Assembly (NCBI GenBank): GCA_023459875.1
Contig: JAEWRY010000024.1
Location: 186,001 to 250,000, forward strand
Direction of reading: 5' to 3'
Origin: Bacillota bacterium
GTDB taxonomy: Bacteria > Bacillota > Clostridia > Oscillospirales > Oscillospiraceae
DNA length: 64,000 nucleotides
Shown here: piece by piece, positions 9,933-17,966 of the stretch
Layout of the letters: each line of letters begins with the position of its first letter
How positions within the stretch are numbered: position 1 is the stretch's first letter
Position numbers and translations under genes: made by a program
Notes under the pieces: model-generated
The model's database searches: none
What the model saw: the letters and a program-made list of their open reading frames with translations, nothing else
Told to the model about the DNA's origin: nothing

Positions 9933-10854
9933 CGAAATAGGTTTCGGTGCCTGCCTTGCGGCAGCCGGCAGGCGCGTAGCACCAGTGTTCCAGATATCCC
10001 GAGGTGATGAAATAGTCAAAGGCAGGCAGAGGACACGCCGGCAGCTTGTCGATTACCAGCAGCTTGATCTTCATGCTGTCCGGCAGAATCGCTTTTAAGT
10101 AGACCGAGACCCACTCGCCTTCCCGCAGATCGCTTCTTGGTTCGGCGAGGCCCGAGAGATTTGGGGTCAGCTCGATAAATACGCCGTAATCCTTGATGCC
10201 CCGGACCACTCCCCGCACGGTCATGCCCTGGGCAAATTTCCCCGCGTTTTCCAGCCAGGTTCCCAAAAGCTCCCGGTGGGACAGAACGACCCGGCAGCGA
10301 GCCCTGTCGGAGGAGAGAATCACCGCGTAGATCTCCTGACCCACGGCGAAGCGCCGGTCCGGATGGGGAATGAGGGAGACGGAGAGCTTTTCGATGCCGA
10401 TCATGGAGGGAACGCCGCAGCCCACATCGACAAAAGCGCCGAAGCGTTCCAAATGGGTAACGGTAGCCGGAATCACCGTTCCCGGCGGCAGAGAGGTACA
10501 CCAGGCGAGAGCCTTCATCTGGGCAGTTTTTCGGGAGAGATAGATCACCGGGGAGCATTCATTCCCTTCAATGGAAGTCACTGTAAAGCAGATGGGCTTT
10601 CCGACCCTGGAGAGGATTGCGATATCGCGTGTGGTCCCCTCCGATATTCCGATGGCGGTATCCGGGCGCAGAATGATGCCGGTAAAGGGGCCCACTTCCA
10701 CGACGAGATCATGGCCTGTGGTGCAGAGGGACGCCCGGCCTTCCAGGATCATCCCCGTTTCCATGGCGCGGCGAAGGTCGGCAAGGGTGGCGCATGCGGC
10801 GTTATTTTCCGGCGTGTGAAGAAGGCGGCCTTCTGGCAAGAAAGGGTTAGTCAT
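9901..10854 (-). CDS. S1 RNA-binding domain protein
   Basis: A 317-residue protein built of three S1-like beta-barrel repeats at roughly residues 39-110 (degenerate), 124-194 and 208-269; the middle one (FGAFVDVGCGVPSMI) and last one (GIKDYGVFIELTPNLSGL) are clearest. It resembles the S1-type proteins that clostridia often annotate as ribosomal protein S1 homologues, but it is too short for a full rpsA. RNA binding is inferred from the fold. It is transcribed towards folD, its stop lying inside folD, and away from the DUF951 gene. Confidence 0.85.
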   Translation of the reverse strand: MTNPFLPEGRLLHTPENNAACATLADLRRAMETGMILEGRASLCTTGHDLVVEVGPFTGIILRPDTAIGISEGTTRDIAILSRVGKPICFTVTSIEGNECSPVIYLSRKTAQMKALAWCTSLPPGTVIPATVTHLERFGAFVDVGCGVPSMIGIEKLSVSLIPHPDRRFAVGQEIYAVILSSDRARCRVVLSHRELLGTWLENAGKFAQGMTVRGVVRGIKDYGVFIELTPNLSGLAEPRSDLREGEWVSVYLKAILPDSMKIKLLVIDKLPACPLPAFDYFITSGYLEHWCYAPAGCRKAGTETYFVTPFDEAAPP

Positions 10855-10883
10855 GAAACCATTCCTTTCGGTGTTTTAATTAG

Positions 10884-10889
10884 AGTATA
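10884..10889 (-). promoter_or_regulatory. Candidate -10 of the S1-domain gene
   Basis: TATACT on the minus strand, about 30 bases before the S1-domain start. No good -35 is visible at the usual distance. It lies in the 91-base gap between the divergent S1-domain and DUF951 genes. Confidence 0.35.
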
Positions 10890-10945
10890 TGCGCCCCTTT
10901 GGACGGAATTGACAGGGGGACCATGGGAAAAAAGGAGGCATTGGT

Positions 10946-11140
10946 ATGGACATCCATGTGGGCGATATTCTGGAGATGAAGAAGGAGCACCCCTGCGGCA
11001 GCCGGGACTGGCTGGTGCTGCGGGTGGGCATGGACTTCCGCATGCGCTGCGCTCTCTGCGGACATGAGGTGATGCTTCCGAGAGCCAAGGCGGAAAAGAA
11101 CATTAAAAAGATCAAACGGAAGGAAGAGGCCGAGACATGA
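10946..11140 (+). CDS. DUF951 family protein
   Basis: A 64-residue basic protein of the small DUF951 family found widely in Firmicutes. It starts MDIHVGDILEMKKEHPCGS and has a CxxC pair (CALCGHEV), followed by a Lys-rich tail. AAAGGAGG precedes the ATG by about 9 bases. It overlaps hisC by 4 bases. The biochemical role of the family is not established; the paired cysteines suggest a metal-binding nucleic-acid or ribosome-associated protein, which is inference. Confidence 0.85.
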   Translation: MDIHVGDILEMKKEHPCGSRDWLVLRVGMDFRMRCALCGHEVMLPRAKAEKNIKKIKRKEEAET

Positions 11141-12195
11141 AGGAATTCTGGAGCCCCCGGATCATTGATTCGGTACCCTATATCCCCGGGGAGCAGCCCA
11201 GGGGGAAGACGTTTATTAAGCTCAACACCAATGAAAACCCTTACCCGCCCTCCGAGCGGGTTCTGAATGCCATCCGCGGCGCCGTGAACGAAACCCTGCG
11301 GCTCTATCCCGATCCGGAATGCCTTTCCTTCCGCGAGGCGGCGGCACGGCGGCACTCTCTTTCCCCCGAACAGGTCTTCGCCGGCAACGGGTCAGACGAA
11401 ATCCTGGCCTTCTGTTTTCAGGCCTTTTTCGACCCGAAGAAGACGATCCTTTTTCCCGATATTACTTACAGCTTCTATCCAGTTTACGCCGATTATTTCG
11501 GCCTTAAATGGAAAACTGTGGCGCTGGACCATGATTTTGAACCTCGCATCGAGCAATTTTTCGGAAGCGAGGGCGGCGTGATTCTCGCAAATCCCAACGC
11601 GCCCACGGGAAAAACGATGGATACCGGGGAGATCAGGCGGGTCCTGGACTTAAACGCCAACGTCGTGGTACTGGTGGACGAGGCCTACGTGGATTTCGGC
11701 GGCAGCTCTGTGGTCCCGCTCATTCCCCTTTACCCCAACCTGGTGGTGGTGCGCACCCTCTCCAAATCCGGGGCCCTCGCCGGGCTGCGCGCGGGGTACG
11801 CCATGGGAAGCCCCAATCTCATGAACGCCCTGCGCTGCGTGCGGGACTCCATCAATTCCTATACGGTGGACCGCCTGGCCCTGGCCGGAGCGGCCGCATC
11901 TCTGGAAGACACGCAGTGGTTTGAAGAGACGAGGAAGGCCATCGTCAAAACCAGGGAGGAGGCAGCGCGAAGCTTAAAGGCGCTGGGGTTCACGGTTTAC
12001 GATTCCGCAGCCAACTTCCTTTTTGTGAGCCACCCGGAAAAGACCGCGAAGTATCTGCTGGACGAGCTTCGCGCCCGGGGCATTCTGGTGCGCTGGTTTG
12101 ATAAGCCCCGCATTTCCAACTGCCTGCGTATTTCCGTGGGCACGGACGAAGAAATGGCGGCGCTTTCCGGCGCGCTGAGCGCTATATTAAATTAA
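11137..12195 (+). CDS. hisC: Histidinol-phosphate aminotransferase-type PLP enzyme
   Basis: Fold-type I PLP aminotransferase of 352 residues. LNTNENPYPPS near the N-terminus, FAGNGSDEIL, the Asp of VLVDEAYVDF, and RTLSKSGALAGLRAGY (Schiff-base Lys near residue 210) are the HisC signatures. It acts in histidine synthesis, converting imidazole-acetol phosphate to histidinol phosphate with glutamate; many stand-alone HisC proteins also act on aromatic amino acids. No other his gene is near, so substrate choice is uncertain. Translationally coupled to the DUF951 gene. Confidence 0.9.
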   Translation: MKEFWSPRIIDSVPYIPGEQPRGKTFIKLNTNENPYPPSERVLNAIRGAVNETLRLYPDPECLSFREAAARRHSLSPEQVFAGNGSDEILAFCFQAFFDPKKTILFPDITYSFYPVYADYFGLKWKTVALDHDFEPRIEQFFGSEGGVILANPNAPTGKTMDTGEIRRVLDLNANVVVLVDEAYVDFGGSSVVPLIPLYPNLVVVRTLSKSGALAGLRAGYAMGSPNLMNALRCVRDSINSYTVDRLALAGAAASLEDTQWFEETRKAIVKTREEAARSLKALGFTVYDSAANFLFVSHPEKTAKYLLDELRARGILVRWFDKPRISNCLRISVGTDEEMAALSGALSAILN

Positions 12196-12227
12196 ATCAG
12201 TTATAACTACAAAATACGGAGGTAAAC

Positions 12228-13100
12228 ATGCGCTACGAGGGAATGATCTACCGCCCGCCGGGAGAGTGGAAAAGCTATCTGCTCCAGGTGACCATGGGCT
12301 GTTCCCACAACACCTGCACCTTCTGCGGAATGTACAAGGACAAACGGTACCGGGTGCGCCCCATGGCGGAGGTCCTTGAGGATATCGCCATGGCGAAGGA
12401 ATCTTACGGCGATCTGCGCCGGGTGTTCCTGTGCGACGGGGATGCCATCGCGATGAAGACCGAGGACCTGCTTGCCATTCTGGAAGCGCTCTATGAGGCT
12501 TTCCCGTCCCTTGAGCGGGTCACGACCTACGCGGGACCCTTAAGTACGCTCTCCAAAACCCCGGAGGAGCTGCGCACGCTCAAAGAGGCCGGACTCACGA
12601 GAGCCTATCTGGGAGTGGAGACCGGAAACGACGAGCTGCTCAAAAAGGTGCGCAAGGGCGCGGACGCAAAGCAGATGCTGGAGGCGGGCGTGCGTTTGCG
12701 CGAGGCGGGCATGGACCTGTGGGTGATGGTGATTCTGGGCCTTGCGGGTTCGGGGGAAGCTTCCAAGAGGCACATGGAAGACACCGCGGCCATGATGAAC
12801 GAAATGAAGCCCCGGCACCTCTCCGCCCTGACCCTGACGGTGGACGAGGGGACAATTCTGGCCCAAGAGGTCCGGCAGGGCAAATTTCAGCTGATCACCC
12901 CGGAGGAGACACTGCTGGAAATCAGACTGCTTCTGGAGCGGCTGGAGGTCAGCCCACTGCACTTCACCTGCAACCACGCCTCCAATTACCTCCCCCTGAA
13001 CGGCAGCCTCCCGGAAGATCGGGAGCGGTTCCTGTACCTGGTCAATGAAGCGCTGGCGGGCCGCTTGAAGCTTCGTCCGGAATACAGCCGGGGCTTCTGA
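12228..13100 (+). CDS. Radical SAM protein (Elp3/B12-binding-type superfamily)
   Basis: A 290-residue radical SAM enzyme. The [4Fe-4S] cysteines are in GCSHNTCTFCGMY near residue 25, with C-x4-C-x2-C spacing rather than the standard C-x3-C-x2-C; this spacing occurs in this uncharacterised family. VFLCDGDAI, the glycine-rich SAM contacts, and GVETGNDELLKKVRKG follow in canonical order. No extra iron-sulfur or methyltransferase domain is visible. AGGAGG-like GGAGGT precedes the ATG. Substrate unknown. Confidence 0.88.
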   Translation: MRYEGMIYRPPGEWKSYLLQVTMGCSHNTCTFCGMYKDKRYRVRPMAEVLEDIAMAKESYGDLRRVFLCDGDAIAMKTEDLLAILEALYEAFPSLERVTTYAGPLSTLSKTPEELRTLKEAGLTRAYLGVETGNDELLKKVRKGADAKQMLEAGVRLREAGMDLWVMVILGLAGSGEASKRHMEDTAAMMNEMKPRHLSALTLTVDEGTILAQEVRQGKFQLITPEETLLEIRLLLERLEVSPLHFTCNHASNYLPLNGSLPEDRERFLYLVNEALAGRLKLRPEYSRGF

Positions 13101-13119
13101 CCACAATATGATAAAACGC

Positions 13120-13155
13120 GAAAAGGCAGTGCCGTTCGGCGCTGCCTTTCATTTT
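13120..13155 (+). terminator. Rho-independent terminator of the radical SAM gene
   Basis: AAAGGCAGTGCC pairs with GGCGCTGCCTTT across a short GTTC loop, followed by a T-rich run (CATTTTTTTA). Confidence 0.85.
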
Positions 13156-13188
13156 TTTATTAAATTCTTTACAATTTTAAACCTGGAT

Positions 13189-13221
13189 TTGACCTTTTTT
13201 GAGAAAGAGGACGGGTATAAT
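13189..13221 (+). promoter_or_regulatory. spoIIG-type promoter with a long spacer (Spo0A-dependent candidate)
   Basis: TTGACC (13189-13194) and TATAAT (13216-13221) are separated by 21 bases instead of 17. The Bacillus subtilis spoIIG promoter is known for a 22-base spacer and for Spo0A boxes overlapping its -35. Here TTTGACC resembles a reversed Spo0A box (TTCGACA) at 5 of 7 positions. No better -35 stands 16-18 bases from the -10. It drives spoIIGA-sigE. Confidence 0.6.
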
Positions 13222-13247
13222 GAGGGTCATACGCGGGGGGGATGCGA

Positions 13248-14102
13248 ATGACGGTTGTCTACATAGACGCACTTTTCCTGCTCAATCTGGTGGCAAACTA
13301 CTTTCTCCTGCTGGCATCTGCAAAGCTCGCGGGGGAAGTCATCCAGAGGCTGCGCCTGGCAGCCGGAGCCGCGGCGGGAGCGCTTTACGCCTGCCTATTG
13401 TTCCTGCCGGGCATGGGTTTTCTGACCCATCCCCTGTGCAAGCTGTGCGTGGCGGTGATCATGGTCCTGCTCGCCTTCGGCGGCAGCAGGCGGCTGTTGC
13501 GCCTGGTAATCGTCTTTTTCTGCCTCTCCTTCGCGCTGGCGGGGGGAGTGCTGGCCATCGGACTCATGGGCGGGAAGGGACTGCGCCTTAAAAACGGAGT
13601 GCTGTATTCCGCGATGGATATCAAGATGATCCTTTTATCTGCCGCGGCGTGCTTTGTGGTGTTTACAGCGGTGTTTCCGCGGGTGGCGAAACAGGTGAAG
13701 GGGCGGGAGGTGCTGCCCGCCGTCCTGCGGTGCGCAGAGCGCAAGGTGACCCTCCTTGTGCTTGTGGACACGGGCAATACACTCAGCGACCCGGTGACGG
13801 GAAGACCGGTACTGGTTGCGGATTTTGAGAATGTGGCGGCCATCCTGCCCGACAAAGCGAAGATTACCGCAAAGGACCTGGGCGACCCGGTGAAAACCCT
13901 TCAAAAACTGGCGGAGCAGGGGGTGGGAAATATGTTTCGCCTGCTGCCTTATCAGGCTGTTGGGGTGGAATGCGGGCTGCTGCTGGCGCTGCGGTTGGAC
14001 AGTGCAAAAGTGGGGAAACGGGACTACGGGCCAATTTTAGCCGCTCTCTCACCCAACCGTGTCTCGGACGGGGGAGGATACAGCGGACTTGTCGGAACAT
14101 AA
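13248..14102 (+). CDS. spoIIGA: Sigma-E processing peptidase SpoIIGA
   Basis: Septum-bound aspartic protease that removes the pro-sequence of sigma-E in the mother cell. About 284 residues: five hydrophobic segments in the first half (VVYIDALFLLNLVANYFLLL onward), then a cytoplasmic protease domain with VDTGNTLSDP near residue 173, the catalytic Asp. The ATG at 13248 is preferred over 13242 because the G-rich ribosome site lies too close to the latter. sigE follows after 17 bases, the standard spoIIG operon. Confidence 0.95.
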   Translation: MTVVYIDALFLLNLVANYFLLLASAKLAGEVIQRLRLAAGAAAGALYACLLFLPGMGFLTHPLCKLCVAVIMVLLAFGGSRRLLRLVIVFFCLSFALAGGVLAIGLMGGKGLRLKNGVLYSAMDIKMILLSAAACFVVFTAVFPRVAKQVKGREVLPAVLRCAERKVTLLVLVDTGNTLSDPVTGRPVLVADFENVAAILPDKAKITAKDLGDPVKTLQKLAEQGVGNMFRLLPYQAVGVECGLLLALRLDSAKVGKRDYGPILAALSPNRVSDGGGYSGLVGT

Positions 14103-14119
14103 ATAGTGGGGGATCTGAA

Positions 14120-14842
14120 ATGAAAAATTGGAATTGGCGCATCTATGTGGTACTGTCGCGCATCCTGTCCCGGCTGGGTCTCAGACTTCCCGGAAAAGTC
14201 ATGTATATCGGGGGAAACGACACCCTGCCCGTCCCTCTCACGAGAGAGGAAGAGGCGACGCTCATCGCCCGGCTGGACGAGGGAGACGAGGGGGTGAAGC
14301 GGCAGCTCATTGAGAGAAACCTCCGGCTGGTGGTCTATATTGCCCGGCGCTTTGAGAACACGGGGGTGGGGATCGAGGATCTCACCTCCATCGGCACCAT
14401 AGGGCTCATCAAAGCGGTGGATACCTATAAGCCCGCAAAAAACATCAAACTCGCCACTTACGCTTCGCGATGTATCGAAAATGAGATTCTGATGTACCTG
14501 CGCAAAATCGCTTCCCTGCGCAGTGAGATTTCCTTCGACGAGCCGCTTAACACAGACTGGGACGGAAACGAGCTGCTTTTATCCGATATCATGGGCACCG
14601 ACTGCGATCTCGTGATGAAGCCTATCGAAGCCGATGTGGACCGCAAGCTGCTCTTCGACGCCATGGATAAGCTCTCCAAGCGGGAACGGGTCATAATCAC
14701 CATGCGCTTTGGACTGGAAGGGTATGACGAATACACACAGAAGGAGGTGGCCGACGCGCTGGGAATCTCCCAGTCCTATATCTCGAGGCTCGAAAAGCGC
14801 ATCATCTCCCGGCTGAAGCGGGAAATCCTGAGAATGCTGTAA
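14120..14842 (+). CDS. sigE: RNA polymerase sporulation sigma factor sigma-E
   Basis: Mother-cell sigma factor made as an inactive precursor. The 240 residues include a hydrophobic pro-sequence (about 1-28), the cleavage neighbourhood VMYIGGNDTLPVPL, region 2 (NLRLVVYIARRF, TIGLIKAVDTYKP, LATYASRCIENEILMYLR) and region 4 with the helix-turn-helix ALGISQSYISRLEKRI. It is full length and intact. A longer upstream frame runs inside spoIIGA; the ATG after GGGGGATCTGAA is the family start. In most spore formers sigG follows directly; here it does not. Confidence 0.97.
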   Translation: MKNWNWRIYVVLSRILSRLGLRLPGKVMYIGGNDTLPVPLTREEEATLIARLDEGDEGVKRQLIERNLRLVVYIARRFENTGVGIEDLTSIGTIGLIKAVDTYKPAKNIKLATYASRCIENEILMYLRKIASLRSEISFDEPLNTDWDGNELLLSDIMGTDCDLVMKPIEADVDRKLLFDAMDKLSKRERVIITMRFGLEGYDEYTQKEVADALGISQSYISRLEKRIISRLKREILRML

Positions 14843-14885
14843 AACCAAAGGGGCTATCCCAAAATAGAAAAAGCACCGAAAAAAA

Positions 14886-14970
14886 TGTCATCCTGAGCGT
14901 TAATCGAAGGATCTATTCCCAGGGGGAAAACGCGGGGTGAGATGCTTCGGTTTTCAACCTCAGAATGACA
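14886..14970. repeat. GTCATTCTGAG-type inverted-end repeat, copy 1
   Basis: Ends TGTCATCCTGAGCG and CCTCAGAATGACA form terminal inverted repeats; GAAGGATCT lies just inside the left end and GATGCTTCGG inside the right one. A second copy lies in the opposite orientation at 51203-51285. The flanking GTCTCA/TGAGAC hairpin accompanies both copies. Such repeats are common non-coding elements in gut Firmicutes. Confidence 0.75.
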
Positions 14971-14974
14971 AGAT

Positions 14975-15014
14975 AAAAGGTGGTGTCTCATGTATTTTGA
15001 GACACCACCTTTTC
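14975..15014. terminator. Bidirectional terminator between sigE and spoVAE
   Basis: AAAAGGTGGTGTCTCA pairs perfectly with the complementary arm across a short loop, flanked by A-rich and T-rich tracts on opposite strands. It can end transcription of both converging operons. It shares the inner GTCTCA/TGAGAC stem with the hairpin at 51162. Confidence 0.85.
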
Positions 15015-15018
15015 TTTG

Positions 15019-15384
15019 TTATTTCGGCCTGGGCTTAAAGAGCAGGGCGACCAGATAGCCGAAGAAGACGGCTGCCGCGATTCCGCCCGCAGCGGCGGTG
15101 AAGCCGCCGGTAAAGGCGCCTAGGAGGCCGTTCTTTTCCACCGCCTTGGCGACTCCCTTTGATAAAGCGTAGCCAAAGCCGGTGAGCGGCACGGTGGCGC
15201 CCGAGCCGAACCAGTCTGCCAGGTAGCGGTAAACGCCAAGCGCACCGAGGATCACACCGGCCACAACATAGCCCACCATCATTCTGGCGGGTGTAATGGG
15301 GGTTTTATCAATGATAATCTGGCCGATCAGGCAAAGAAAGCCTCCGAAGAGAAAAGCCAGAACAAATTCCCAGAACAGATTCAT
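15019..15384 (-). CDS. spoVAE: Stage V sporulation protein AE
   Basis: A 121-residue inner-forespore membrane protein with about four hydrophobic segments, matching SpoVAE length and pattern (FGGFLCLIGQIIIDKT, GATVPLTGFGYALSKG, LGAFTGGFTAAAGG). SpoVA proteins form the channel that loads dipicolinic acid into spores and releases it at germination. It lies 3 bases after spoVAD. SpoVAC, which is related in sequence, is longer (about 150 residues) and usually precedes spoVAD; it is absent here. Confidence 0.88.
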   Translation of the reverse strand: MNLFWEFVLAFLFGGFLCLIGQIIIDKTPITPARMMVGYVVAGVILGALGVYRYLADWFGSGATVPLTGFGYALSKGVAKAVEKNGLLGAFTGGFTAAAGGIAAAVFFGYLVALLFKPRPK

Positions 15385-15387
15385 CGG

Positions 15388-16410
15388 TCAGCCGTTCCTT
15401 TCCGTGGAGATTGCCACCGCGTGGCAGATGCTGGGGATGCTCTCGCCCTGCATGGTGGAGGTGGGAGAGAGGAGCGCGCCGGTGCCGCAGAATAGAATCT
15501 TCTTCCAGTTTCCCGCGCGCATCCCGTTAAGCAGGTGGCCGGTGAGGATCGCCGCAGAACAGCCGCAGCCGGACGCGCCGCAGTGGACGTCCTGCTTTTC
15601 CAGGTCAAAGAGCATTAAGCCGCAGTCGTTGTAATTGGGTGATAGATCGAGTCCGTCACGGCTGAAGAAATCCAGCACGATTTCCTTGCCCAAAGCGCCC
15701 AGGTCGCCGGTGACAATGAGGTCGTAGTAATCGGGGGAGCGGCCCGTGTCCTCAAAGTGGGTCTTAAGGGTCTGATAAGCAGCGGGGGCCATGGCAGCGC
15801 CCATGTTGCTCGCGTCTTTAATACCTTTGTCCACGATTTTACCGGTGGTGGCGTGGGTTACGAAAGGCCCCGGCCCTTCCCGGGCAAGGACCGCAGCGCC
15901 TGACGCCGTGGCCGTCCATTGAGCGGTAGGCGTGCGCTGGGAGCCGTATTCCAGGGGAGTGCGGTACTGTCGCTCGGCCGAGCAGAAATGCGAGGAGGTA
16001 ACTGCCGCGGCAAAGCTGCCGAAGCCACCGTCCAGGACGATGGAGGAGAGAATCAGCCCTTCCGCCATGGTTGAACAGGCTCCGTACAGGCCAAAATAAG
16101 AAATATCCTGCCCCCGTGCGGCAAAGGAGGAACCGATGCACTGATTGATAAGGTCTCCGGCAAAGAGAAAGTCCAGCGAGCAGGCCGGCAGCTTCGCTTT
16201 CTCCAGCGCGGAAGAGAGCGCCTGCTTCTGCATTGCCGATTCGGCCTTTTCCCAGGTGCTTTCCCCAAAAGTGTCGTCCGCGCAGATCTGGTCAAAGGAA
16301 GCGCCCAGAGGCCCGTCGCCTTCCTTTTTGCCGACCACGCAGGCGTGGCCGATGATGGAGGGCGGTTCGGCAAACGCGACGGTTTGTTTTCCAACTTTTT
16401 TCGTTGTCAT
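15388..16410 (-). CDS. spoVAD: Stage V sporulation protein AD
   Basis: A 340-residue thiolase-fold protein that binds dipicolinic acid in the SpoVA complex. Signatures: SIIGHACVVGKKEGDGPLG, the Cys of YGACSTMAEGL in the ancestral thiolase site, DYYDLIVTGDLGALG, and GCGCSAAIL near the C-terminus. Good length for the family. First gene of a two-gene spoVAD-spoVAE unit; no spoVAC lies upstream, where a divergent zinc-ribbon gene begins. Forespore sigma-G control is expected from family knowledge, but no clear promoter is seen. Confidence 0.95.
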   Translation of the reverse strand: MTTKKVGKQTVAFAEPPSIIGHACVVGKKEGDGPLGASFDQICADDTFGESTWEKAESAMQKQALSSALEKAKLPACSLDFLFAGDLINQCIGSSFAARGQDISYFGLYGACSTMAEGLILSSIVLDGGFGSFAAAVTSSHFCSAERQYRTPLEYGSQRTPTAQWTATASGAAVLAREGPGPFVTHATTGKIVDKGIKDASNMGAAMAPAAYQTLKTHFEDTGRSPDYYDLIVTGDLGALGKEIVLDFFSRDGLDLSPNYNDCGLMLFDLEKQDVHCGASGCGCSAAILTGHLLNGMRAGNWKKILFCGTGALLSPTSTMQGESIPSICHAVAISTERNG

Positions 16411-16510
16411 GGATTTCCCTCCCGTTTCGGAGATAGTTTAAACAGTTTTGCAGAAAATATTTGAGGTTATTTTGTCGCGGTTCGGGATGGCAAAATCCAA
16501 AATCATGCGG

Positions 16511-16516
16511 TATAAT
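16511..16516 (+). promoter_or_regulatory. Candidate -10 of the zinc-ribbon / thioesterase unit
   Basis: A consensus TATAAT 35 bases before the zinc-ribbon gene start. The hexamer 17 bases upstream (TGGCAA) is a poor -35, so strength is uncertain. Confidence 0.45.
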
Positions 16517-16550
16517 ATAATTTAAAATAAAATTGCAGGGAGATACTGTC

Positions 16551-17171
16551 ATGGTGGAAGAACCAAAGCGCACGCTTGCCTATATCTGCCCTTCCTGCCG
16601 TCAGCCGGTGGTAATCGAGCGGAGCCTGTTTCAGCTGGCGGCGTCGGAGAGTACGCTGCCCTGTCCCTGCGGACACTCGAAGCTCCACATTGTCCCGGGA
16701 GAGGACAGAGTAAAAATCACGGTACCCTGTCTTTTCTGCCAGAAGGATCACGTTGTCTCCTGCTCCACACACGCTTTTCTTCATGAGAAAGCCCTGGCTT
16801 TTTCCTGCGCCGCGTCGGGTCTCGACTGCTGCTACGTAGGGGAGGAAAGCGAGGTATTTCAGGTAGTCGGCCGCCTGGAGGAAACGCTGGACAAGTTGGA
16901 GACGGAAGCCGGTCAGGCGGGCAGCTTTCTGGATGAGATCGTGATGAAAGAGGTGCTCTCCGAGCTGAAGGAAATCGCCGCCCGGGGCGGTGTTTCCTGC
17001 ACCTGCGGAGCCAGAGAATTTAAAATGAAGATCAAATTCAGCACTGTGGAGCTGATCTGCGCCCAATGCGGGGGCACGCTTCGGATTCCCGCCGCCGTGG
17101 CGGACGACATCGACGCCATCTGCTGCAAGCGCACCCTTACCATTCACGGCAGGAGGGAAGACGGGCGTTGA
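16551..17171 (+). CDS. Uncharacterised multi-zinc-ribbon protein
   Basis: I do not recognise this 206-residue protein as a named gene. It has at least three cysteine-pair ribbons: YICPSCRQ near residue 11 with CPCGHS about 35 residues later, CLFCQKDH near 61, and CTCGAREF...LICAQCGG towards the C-terminus. It is cytoplasmic by composition. The ATG at 16551 is preferred over an upstream TTG because of the spacing to AGGGAG. The next gene, an acyl-ACP thioesterase, overlaps its stop. The ribbons suggest metal or nucleic-acid binding; a CpXC-like role is possible but unproved. Confidence 0.75.
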   Translation: MVEEPKRTLAYICPSCRQPVVIERSLFQLAASESTLPCPCGHSKLHIVPGEDRVKITVPCLFCQKDHVVSCSTHAFLHEKALAFSCAASGLDCCYVGEESEVFQVVGRLEETLDKLETEAGQAGSFLDEIVMKEVLSELKEIAARGGVSCTCGAREFKMKIKFSTVELICAQCGGTLRIPAAVADDIDAICCKRTLTIHGRREDGR

Positions 17172-17938
17172 GCATCTGGTATGAAGAGAAATTCTCGGTG
17201 GATTACCGGGCAGTGGACCCCTTCGGATTCTGCCGGGCTTCGGCATTGCTCGGCTACCTTCAGGAGGCCGCCATCCATGCCGCCGAGGAAATCGGCACGG
17301 GCAGGGAAGAGCTGATTGAGAACTATCACGCGATCTGGCTTATGGCGCGCATGTGGTACCGGCTCAAGGAACCTGTCAGGCGGGATGATGAAATCACCAT
17401 CCGCACCTGGCACCGGGGAGGAAAGGGCGCCACCATGTATCGGGATTACGATATCCTGCGCTGCGGAGAGACGATCGGGGAAGGGGTGTCCGCCTGGGTC
17501 CTCGTCGATTACGAGACGAGACAGCTTCGGCGCATGTCGCTGGTTTCTCAGTTCCTTGATACCGACGGGGGCGAGCTGTGCAAAAACATCACCCTCGGTA
17601 AGCTGAGAGTGCCGGAAGATTTACCGGAAGCCGAGGTCCGGCGGATGGGGTACAGCGAGGCGGACCTGAACGGGCACATCAACAACGCGAAATACGCGGA
17701 CTTCGCCTGCAACGCGATCCAATTGGAACGGACGGGAAGAGAAAAGTTCCTCTCCTCCCTCCAGATCGGTTATCTGGCAGAAACACGCCCGGGCGATGTG
17801 CTGCGTTTGTATGCCGGAGAGCGGGACGGGCAGTACTTCGTATACGGACAGGACCAGTCCGGCCAAAGGCACTTTGACGCGGTACTTACGCTTCAATCGA
17901 GAAAGAGTTGGCCCATGGGTGGTAATTTCACCCGATAA
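17168..17938 (+). CDS. Acyl-ACP thioesterase (FatA/FatB-like)
   Basis: A double-hotdog thioesterase of about 256 residues that releases fatty acids from acyl carrier protein. N-terminal hotdog: YRAVDPFGFCRASALLGYLQEAA and LMARMWYRLKEPV; C-terminal hotdog: YSEADLNGHINNAKYADFACNAI, where Asn, His and the following residues form the catalytic set. A TTG start overlapping the previous stop is chosen, with GGAGGG about 11 bases upstream. Co-transcribed with the zinc-ribbon gene and perhaps guaB. Confidence 0.88.
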   Translation: MSIWYEEKFSVDYRAVDPFGFCRASALLGYLQEAAIHAAEEIGTGREELIENYHAIWLMARMWYRLKEPVRRDDEITIRTWHRGGKGATMYRDYDILRCGETIGEGVSAWVLVDYETRQLRRMSLVSQFLDTDGGELCKNITLGKLRVPEDLPEAEVRRMGYSEADLNGHINNAKYADFACNAIQLERTGREKFLSSLQIGYLAETRPGDVLRLYAGERDGQYFVYGQDQSGQRHFDAVLTLQSRKSWPMGGNFTR

Positions 17939-17966
17939 AACGAAAAGGAAAGACGGGAGATGCGCT

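Noticed and set aside
14843..15018. Remnant of the sigG N-terminal half directly after sigE
   Set aside because: All of it is repeat and terminator DNA; no codons resembling the sigma-G N-terminus were found on either strand.
15019..15384. spoVAC instead of spoVAE
   Set aside because: The protein is 121 residues and follows spoVAD; SpoVAC is longer and precedes it. Sequence pattern fits SpoVAE.
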